A DNA stretch of 64,000 bases from Juglans regia. Taxonomy: Eukaryota > Streptophyta > Magnoliopsida > Fagales > Juglandaceae. The position numbers and the translations under genes are program-made. Below, piece after piece: positions 57,218 to 64,000 of the stretch; positions within the stretch are counted from its first letter, which is position 1; each line of letters starts with the position of its first letter. Below the pieces are notes generated by a model, which had not been told where the DNA came from, made no database searches, and saw nothing but the letters and a program-made list of their open reading frames with translations. Location of the stretch: contig NC_049903.1 of the NCBI RefSeq assembly GCF_001411555.2, positions 19,387,234-19,451,233 of the forward strand, read 5' to 3'.

Positions 57218-57556
57218 AATTTCATGGTGGCAAAGATGGGCTGGGACCCGAAGGTGTGGGAAGATCCCATGGCGTTCAGGCCAGAGAGATTCTTGAGAGG
57301 TAGTGATGGAGGAGGAGGGGGAGTGTTTGATATAACGGGAAGCTGGGAGATTAAGATGATGCCATTTGGGGCTGGGAGGAGGATGTGTCCTGGCTCTGGT
57401 TTGGCAATGCTTCATTTGGAGTACTTTGTTGCCAATTTAGTATGGAATTTTGAGTGGAAGGCTATGAATGGTGATGATGTTGATTTGTCAGAGAAGCAAG
57501 AGTTCACTATGGTGATGAAGGATCCATTGAAGGTCAATCTATCTCCCAGATTGTGA
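57020..57556 (+). CDS. Chimeric open frame: cyclin D3 piece fused to CYP89A-like P450 end
   Basis: This is an uninterrupted 178-codon frame. Residues 1-66 are D3-type cyclin ([12 protein letters not shown] up to NYFDR). Residues 67-178 are the C-terminal part of a CYP89A-like cytochrome P450: [17 protein letters not shown], the PERF motif (FRPERF, 86-91), the heme-binding loop [10 protein letters not shown] (116-125) with its cysteine ligand, and the family-typical end ([23 protein letters not shown]). The fusion keeps the frame. The ATG is not the original start of either gene. Such a peptide lacks the P450 I-helix and most of the fold, so catalysis is unlikely. Whether it is expressed cannot be seen from sequence. 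Confidence 0.8.
   Translation: MACDDDELVSLFSKEGETHVHLRSLISDEPLMVACKEVVDWILRVKPHYGFSALTIFLTMNYFDRLNFMVAKMGWDPKVWEDPMAFRPERFLRGSDGGGGGVFDITGSWEIKMMPFGAGRRMCPGSGLAMLHLEYFVANLVWNFEWKAMNGDDVDLSEKQEFTMVMKDPLKVNLSPRL
57218..57556 (+). pseudogene. CYP89A-like cytochrome P450 C-terminal fragment
   Basis: It covers about the last 110 residues of a P450 of roughly 510, with PERF and heme-loop motifs intact and a natural-looking stop. Everything upstream of the PERF region is absent, replaced by cyclin text. The 638 bp that follow, up to the insert's right end, have no recognised feature and may be captured 3' flank. Confidence 0.85.
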
Positions 57557-58194
57557 ATGGATAGCTTTACATTTCTTATATTATAAACATGAAGACTTGA
57601 TGAATATGTAGTTAAGATATCAATGGAGGCTCTTGCTCTGCTATTTACAGGATGGATGCCCCTGTATCTGTGTGGTCCACTGTTTGTATGTAAAGGCAAC
57701 AATTTGTTGGGTTTTTTCTCCATTAACACCGCTACTTCAGTGTTCGATAGAAAATTTAATGAACTGTTGGAGTATGCTCATTTCCAATTTTACCTGTTGA
57801 TGTGTCAACTTTGATTGAAAATGATAAATCTATGATGAAAAATATCAATTTGTGATGCTAACAGCTGGTAAGAAATTTGTACTGGGTGTGTGAATATATG
57901 ACTGGAAATAAGTGAGGCTGGCGTGAGTACAGGATGAAGATGACAAAGGAATTACTGTAAAATCAAACCATGGATTTTTGAGGAATCCATTATCTCCAAC
58001 AGAAAAGACAAAGTCTAGGTTTTACATAAAGAAACCCAGTGATTCCCATTCCCGTCTTTATCCTGTGACTCTAACAAACTCACAAGGAAAAGACATAAAA
58101 ACCCTTACACTACTGGTAGTCTATTCCACATAAGATAGAAGGTACAACTGCTTACCCCCCGCTTGCAAACCCCGCTTGTACCCCAGCAGAACTG

Positions 58195-58418
58195 TTCTGT
58201 AATTACATTAGAGGGTTGTTAAAGCCCACGCGGGTGGGGTATTCTGGCACATCTGACAAATTTATTATTGCATTTGTAATTTCTCTCTGGAGGAAGGAGT
58301 GGCCTCGAACATACTCTATCGTATGAATTCTTCATATCCTCTCTATGTTGTCTCTTTCACCGTTTCTTACATCACAGCTAGAGTACATCATTTATAAGTA
58401 AAATCACAAGCAGAACCA
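58195..58418 (+). repeat. Chromovirus 3' LTR, right piece
   Basis: It continues the LTR from TTCTGTAATTACATTAG to AAGCAGAACCA and matches the second half of the 5' LTR (51610-51831). TAAAA follows as the target duplication. Confidence 0.9.
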
Positions 58419-58423
58419 TAAAA

Positions 58424-58971
58424 TAAAAGAATTTCCTCATGTACCTTCAGCCATGAGAGGATCTCCTTCTTTGATACCAACTACTAGGGAAGTTCTGGAG
58501 ATGCACAACAACAAGAACAAGAACTAGAAAAAAAAATCAAGGAAGAAAAGAAAGAAAACACTGAGTTTTATTTCGAGGAAAACTCTACTTTCAATCGATT
58601 CATATAATGGTTTGTTATATTACTAACATTTGAACAAAACACATTGTTTAACTAAAATGTACAATACGCTTTGTTTCACTCATCACACGTACTCACTCTT
58701 ATCCCTTCCCAAAACTCCCCGTTTCATTTATCATTGCATCCCGTTTAACTAAACACTTGTTGGGCACCGTTTCACCCCCGATCGCTTCCCTCTTCAACTA
58801 TTTTAACAGTGTAACTAGCTCTTCTTTCCATATATGACATTGGCCTTAGTTGTTGTAGTTGATGGAAGAAGATGAGTCATTAAATTATCTAGATTATAAA
58901 ATAAAGAACATTGGGCTTGGGAGGAGTGGGCGGCGAAAAGGCTTGGGTAAGAATTTGCCCCATTTGTGAAA
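58424..58971. other. Gene-free stretch
   Basis: No gene or repeat is recognised. Confidence 0.5.
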
Positions 58972-59211
58972 GGATAATGATAGGCTTACTCCTTCCTACT
59001 ACCCATTTACTACTCTTTTGATTTTGTTTAATTCTTTTTTACTTAATGATTAAAGAAGTGACTATTAGTGAAGTTGTATATTTTTTTTAAATTTTTCTTA
59101 ATGATTAAGAATGTTAAGAAAATACTTAGAAAATAATAAAAATATAAAAATTTCGAATACACTATAGAGTAGTAAAAAGATGGTAAGAGGATAGTAAGCC
59201 TATCATTATCC
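58972..59211. mobile_element. 240-bp MITE with long inverted repeats
   Basis: The ends GGATAATGATAGGCTTACT and AGTAAGCCTATCATTATCC are perfect 19-bp inverted repeats. The pairing continues imperfectly inwards (ctactacccatttactactc against gagtagtaaaaagatggtaa) around an AT-rich loop. No target duplication is clear. Confidence 0.85.
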
Positions 59212-59354
59212 GTTGTTGGGCTAGGCTACGAAGGAAAAATGAAGGGCTTAGAAAGGGGAACGTTTGGATGTTGCTAGTTTGGATTTCTTCCTACCAGCAA
59301 ACTTGGAGAAAAATAGAGGAAAAAGATGCTAAAAACAGAAAATGAAAAGTTGGA

Positions 59355-59721
59355 TAGGTTGTTGGATATGACAATGACCAACATGTTAGACCAATCACTT
59401 ATGGACATTCCACACATGTAGCCGACACTCTTGGACTGCCCAAACTTGCAGCTGCAGATCAATCTTCTCCAGGATCCAAGTGATCAACGTAGTCAATAGT
59501 TTCCTGAATTTATTCTTTCCTTTTGTATCATGCTAATAGTCTGATTTCCATCCTGATTTTCATACTGTATATTTCCATACTTATCCGTGTAAAGCTGTAA
59601 TATTTTCTTTCCATATTTATCTGTACATTGAATTATTTAATAGAGAATCAAGTCATAGCAGAGGCTAAGTTGGTCTCTCTGTTTTTCACCATTGTCTATT
59701 AAGTTCTTACACAACATAGGA
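59355..59721 (+). mobile_element. Probable solo LTR
   Basis: The block 59360-59716 starts TGTTGGATATG and ends TTCTTACACAACA (TGTTG/CAACA termini). It is flanked by TAGGT and TAGGA (4 of 5 match). Its 3' half contains the alternating T-rich and ATTTCC-type text and an ATTATTTAATAGAGAATCA segment typical of the R/U5 part of copia LTRs. No internal element DNA adjoins it. Confidence 0.6.
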
Positions 59722-60790
59722 TGAGAGTTGAGAGAAAGAGCTTTTTTGGGAGTCCTTGGTTATCAAATCGTCCCTTTTTATTTGAGGCTTCAGTTTACGA
59801 CATAACTTTGGTGTTAAAATAGTTCATGTGAATTGCATTTTAGATATTGGTATTTATACCTTTAATTTTGAACTTTTTTTACTTTATACGCTTTCAACTT
59901 TGATCATTTTAGTCCTTCTACTAATAAACCGTTAATATCTGGATTTATATAAGGAGGTAATCCAAGCATTTTAAGAAAGTAATTTAAAATACACATGAAT
60001 TCAAAACTACATTTCTTAATTCTTATTATTATCATCAACATACTTCTATATAATTTTCCTAATCATATTTGAATTTGATTTCGATTATAGAGAACTAAAT
60101 TAATATCGACAAATTCTCCATAATCATAAAAATTGCCTTAGTCTCAACTACGAGACTATATTAATATTTGACTTGGATAATAACCATAATTGCCTCCCTA
60201 AGAAACTACAGGTTATTAATTATTAAAAGAGAGAAATCAAACAACCCCACTCAGCAAGGTTATTATTTATTGACAAACCGACCCCTTAAACCATGAGCCA
60301 AATTGACCTTTTTTTTTTTTTTTTCTCTTCGTCGAAAATAGTGAACAAAGACCGACCGAGTAAATCAAATCGGCCTTGTGCATTTGGGATATGTATATAT
60401 CATTTCTCGTTAATCATTATCAACAGAGGACAGTTGGCTTGCATCTGTATTCTGTGGACTAGGCTTACGGTTCATGGCTCATGCAATTGAGTTCGTTAGA
60501 TCATTGAACATTGGAGATTCAATCATAAATTAGCTAATTTGTGCAGTGCAGGCCAATCCTCAATATAAAAAAATTTATGGCTAGTTGGATCCTGTAACCT
60601 GGTTTCCAGTTGTTCTTTGGTTCAATGGATCTTTTGATATTGTTGTGTAGAGGCAGATCCAAATAGATGAGTATGTTCTGTTCATATCACACTTGGGCTG
60701 AAAATGAGATGAATGCCAGTCCTCAAGGCACATTTATCTGATGCAGCAAGGAATCAACTAAACACTAATCACTATGTCACTGCCATGAAC
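59722..60790. other. Gene-free stretch before the CBP60 3' end
   Basis: No gene is recognised. A T-run lies at about 60309-60324. The CBP60 transcript probably ends somewhere between 60800 and 61380. Confidence 0.5.
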
Positions 60791-61381
60791 TATTTAATAT
60801 TTATTGTTCTCGTGTTACAATGCAGCAACATACAATACTAACCAATTACGTTGAATTTCAACTAACAGATACAACAGATTGGAACAAAAAACACAATGAG
60901 GTACAACATGCTTTGACATGACTACAAGTGATACATTTGAGTTAACCACCAGTATCGAATCCCCTGTGCTCACTTCCAAATATATAAGCCAAAACAAAAA
61001 CAACAACTAATGCTAATTTCCACCTTTTTGGAAGGTCACCGCTGAGATCTTGTATCTCCATTTAGCAAGTCTTCGACAGTACTAGCAGGCAAGAACGTTG
61101 AGAGGACAGCATTTTGTTTGTAAAACACAACAGTAATCCGGTTGTTAATAGTAGATATAAACTTACTCTAGAGGCTAGCACTATACATGAGACAGATTCT
61201 CAGATGTCAGAATTATAACCCCAAGCAACGTCCGGAACAGAGGCATGGCTCCACCCACCAATTAGGTTTTTTGCTTCACCATGCCCGGTCCTTCCTCACG
61301 TTGGCAAATTCAGCTTGAGATGATTCAGACTGGCAGAGAAGAGTAAGCATATTGACATCAACTTTGCCTTACATGCCAAAT

Positions 61382-63694
61382 CTATGAATCATCCAACTCA
61401 ACAAGTTGAGCCCGTCTCTCAGCAGCCTTCTTCCTGATAAAGATGCCCCATCTCATGGCTGCCTTGACCTTCAACCACCCTACAACAGCTTTTCCCGATG
61501 AACGAGTTCGATCATCATGAAAGTTGTAGTTTAGAGATGGGGTGCCCATATATGCTGATGAATAAGGGTATCCATCTTCATTCATATTAATGGAGGCATG
61601 AGCATGGCCTCCCATGCTCAACATTCGAAGGAGAAGTTGCATATCTTCATTTTCAAGCATTTCATGACTTCTCATACGAATCTCTTCCTCTGGGAAGTAT
61701 TCTTCCTTATAAGAAGTAAGATTGGACGCACCAACTGCCTGGAATCCCGATGTGGATGGCTGTAGGTGACCAAGGAGCAGCAAGTTGTCACTTTTTGGAA
61801 GTTGCGCTTGGTGAGAAACGCTGACCAAAGGATTCTGTAGGGGGAATGAAGTGCTCTCATACTGAATAGGAGCATTGAGATTTACATTTGGAGACGGTAG
61901 AGAGAATCTGGCTGCCATAGCATCATTATATCCTAGAGAGGGAAAGTACACATAATCAGAAATCAGAACTATATGTTCACATCAAATGCGTATCACCAAG
62001 TGAACTATTGCAATTTTTATACCAATATTTACATACCTCCAACTGTTATGCCTACTGAATCCATAGAAGGCTGCTCCGAATGAACGGCAATGGGCAGGCT
62101 TGGTAGGGTGAACTGCTGGTCAAACGAGTTTGAATAATCTTGTAAATTCGTTGGGACGTCACTTTGAGAAGCACCCAGGCTCTTATTTTGCTCAAGGCTA
62201 AGAAGTGACTTTCCATCATACTCCGCAACATGCATCCAATTGTCGTATGCCTTCTTCACCAAGGAGTCCACGTTGATCTGCACAAACCAAAACCAATCTC
62301 AGTTTCTAAACTCAATCATTTTTCCCAAAAGCTACAAGATGAACATTTCATTGGCCAATACTACATAAGTTCAAATTTATTGATATTTAAAAAAAAAAAC
62401 AAGTGAGAAATATTGTTTGGGGAATTCTATAGTGAAAAAAAATGGATGGCAATTCTGGATTGCCAAATGTAATTTTCCCTAAAACTTGCTCCACCTGTAT
62501 ATATTTCTTCATGTGAAAAATGATAGCAACATGTAGAAAATTATGGAGCATTAAAGGTTGATGTAGTTGGCTAGTGATCCCTATAAGTAACATTAGTTAA
62601 CCACAACAAGAAATGCAAACCAACGTGATCATTCAAATTGATTCAAGACCAAAGATAAAATATAACCTTCTGACTTTCGGAAAGAGAGTCAGCTGAGAAA
62701 TATTGTCCATTGGCAATTAAGCCACATAACGCATAGATATTGTTAAAAACAACACCAACATTCCTCTCATCTTCAGGATAATACACATAAACCTTCCCGC
62801 TTGGGACACAAGTTTTTGCATGCTCTACAAGAACATCCCACATCTTATTGGACATGCCACTTCCAAGAATCTGCAACATAGGAATGGGAAAATAATGAGA
62901 ATCTGCAACATAGGGGTTTGAATTTAACAGACAAATCCAGCATTCTTACATTCCGCAATCTCGGTGAATCTGTAACCACAAGTTTTAGAAAGTCTTCAAC
63001 GGTATGAATTCCAGCTTTGTTGAGCCTTTTGTGAAATGACCCATCTTTCCCAATTTTCTCCAATCTCCAAACATCATCATGTAATGCAGGTGGATAATGT
63101 TTTTTATATACTACAAATCCAAAAAATAAAATTTACCATCTTTCCAAGAGGCACATGCATGATATATGGAATAAACTATTGGGGCTAATTATGCACTCAC
63201 ATTCTCCGCGGTGATCCTTAACAGTGAAGGCTTCTGTTTTTGCTTCACGTATCCGGGTGCCCTCGCAACAGCCTGAGGAAACCTTCAATCCTAGCCTGAA
63301 CTTCCTGCTCCTTATCCAGCTTGAGTTGTCAGTAAATGTTAGATCACCCAGTGTTCCTACACCTTCCTTGAGTATCACTTGCAAATCCCCAGTCAGAAGC
63401 GGCCTCTTTCCTTCGCGCTCTTTCACCACATGACTCTCAAATTCTTCTTCATTCCAGGTATCATCATCCTCATTATTGAAATCACCTTCAAGCACAACAA
63501 CATCTAACTTCACTGAAGATTCTGGACCTGATGTGACAACATGGTTTGCGATTGCATCAATCAAAACAATATGAATTGCAGCACCATGCTCCCCCTCTAC
63601 TTTTCCACCAGTAAAGAGAGGAAGGGACAGCCTGGACTTGAAGTGCAGCTGTAAGTTTCGTCCATCAGGCCCTTCTATACGTTTGGGTGAAGAC
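61382..63694 (-). CDS. CBP60: CBP60-family calmodulin-binding protein, 5' part beyond window
   Basis: Exons on the - strand: 63694-63201, 63110-62950, 62870-62667, 62277-62037, 61932-61382. All have GT/AG borders and consistent phase, giving 1651 nt without a stop. The first visible exon begins after an acceptor, completing a codon before [18 protein letters not shown], so the exons coding roughly the first 80 residues lie to the right. Family blocks are [113 protein letters not shown] and [12 protein letters not shown]. The C-terminus ([20 protein letters not shown]) is a basic amphipathic helix, the calmodulin-binding site in CBP60b/c/d-type members. The family acts in the nucleus as transcription regulators of immunity and growth genes. 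The b/c/d subgroup is inferred from that C-terminus. Confidence 0.93.
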
Positions 63695-64000
63695 CTGAAT
63701 TTTATCAATAATTCAAATAATCTCACTAGTGGAAACAATAGATAAATGTCGTCTCAGAAGAAAAAAAAACGAAGAAATGAAACAAAAGCCAAGAGTATAA
63801 TGAGTGCAAAGCCCAAAGAGTAGACATCTAGCTAGCAAAAAATCCTGATCCAGACCCAGTGGGATTTGACTCTGTATAGTGGCACGAGCAATCGAGTTTC
63901 AGGCTGTGTTTTACTGTTGGAATTAAATTCAATTCATTTTAAATTAATTATTAATGAGATTTATTATTTATTTAATTTTTTATAAAAAAATTAAATTCAT
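63695..64000 (-). other. CBP60 intron, running off the window
   Basis: The - strand acceptor (attgataaaattcag) ends at 63695. No earlier exon is visible before the window edge. The last 90 bp are very AT-rich. Confidence 0.7.

Larger units (their letters stand above)
56529..58203 (+). mobile_element. Pack-MULE-like insertion carrying two host gene pieces
   Basis: The insert is 56538-58194 (1657 bp) inside the chromovirus 3' LTR, bounded by a perfect 9-bp duplication TTCTGTAAT (56529-56537 and 58195-58203). The uninterrupted 5' LTR shows what the empty site looks like. The 9-bp duplication is the Mutator-type length. Subterminal text at the left (ttcttgcag...tggggtaagcgcgg) and right (reverse strand ttctgc...tggggtacaagcgggg) is weakly inverted-repeat-like, but clean terminal repeats are lacking. 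It carries part of a D-type cyclin and part of a cytochrome P450, with non-coding ends. A retroposed chimeric transcript is an alternative, though no A-tail is seen. Confidence 0.75.
51338..58423 (+). mobile_element. Ty3/gypsy chromovirus with 5-bp target duplications
   Basis: The element is 51343-58418, flanked by identical TAAAA (51338-51342 and 58419-58423). It has a 489-bp 5' LTR, a degenerate primer site, gag, protease, RT, RNase H, integrase and a chromodomain remnant in gypsy order on the + strand, a polypurine tract, and a 3' LTR split by a 1657-bp insertion. The reading frame is broken many times and the LTRs differ by several indels, so the element is old. Confidence 0.95.

Noticed and set aside
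1..64000. CRISPR arrays, rRNA, tRNA genes, bacterial operons, viral genomes
   Set aside because: No regular spaced repeats, rRNA text or complete tRNA fold was seen; the only tRNA-like boxes belong to SINEs. The retrotransposon genes are endogenous plant LTR elements and LINEs.

Overview
The window is nuclear DNA of a flowering plant. Its genes are split by GT/AG introns, the intergenic DNA is AT-rich, and it carries nested plant Ty1/copia and Ty3/gypsy retrotransposons, L1-type LINEs, a tRNA-derived SINE, hAT- and Mutator-type MITEs and chimeric captured gene pieces. The gene and repeat types fit a woody eudicot. A Fagales/walnut-family origin is only my impression from the repeats and was not tested.

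Only two ordinary genes are present. APC4, a subunit of the anaphase-promoting complex, lies on the + strand at 26599-50162. I could join 19 exons with consistent splice sites and phases into one 775-residue frame. Its fifth intron is 10.5 kb and holds a near-full-length antisense LINE, further LINE pieces, a SINE and a MITE. A canonical E2F site lies about 130 bp upstream of the start codon, and a hAT MITE with perfect target-site duplications ends about 220 bp upstream. The second gene, a CBP60-family calmodulin-binding protein, lies on the - strand at 61382-63694. Its first exons lie beyond the right edge.

Layout. 1-7020: gene-poor DNA with a foldback element, a retroposon bounded by 18-bp duplications, microsatellites and two local tandem duplications. 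7025-11820: a decayed Ty3/gypsy element that has lost most of its reverse transcriptase and is interrupted by a hAT-like and a Mutator-like MITE. 11848-12360: tandem repeats with embedded microsatellites. 12586-19757: a young copia element on the - strand with near-identical LTRs and one in-frame stop in its polyprotein. 20473-23480: a MITE and a 5'-truncated LINE. 24775-26377: two hAT MITEs with perfect 8-bp duplications. 26599-50162: APC4. 51338-58423: a decayed chromodomain Ty3/gypsy element with 5-bp duplications (TAAAA). 58972-59716: a MITE and a solo LTR. 61382-64000: CBP60.

The most unusual item is a 1657-bp insertion (56538-58194) that splits the 3' LTR of the chromovirus and is bounded by a perfect 9-bp duplication. 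It joins the N-terminal part of a D3-type cyclin in frame to the heme-binding end of a CYP89A-like cytochrome P450. The 9-bp duplication and two captured host gene pieces suggest a Pack-MULE-like event.
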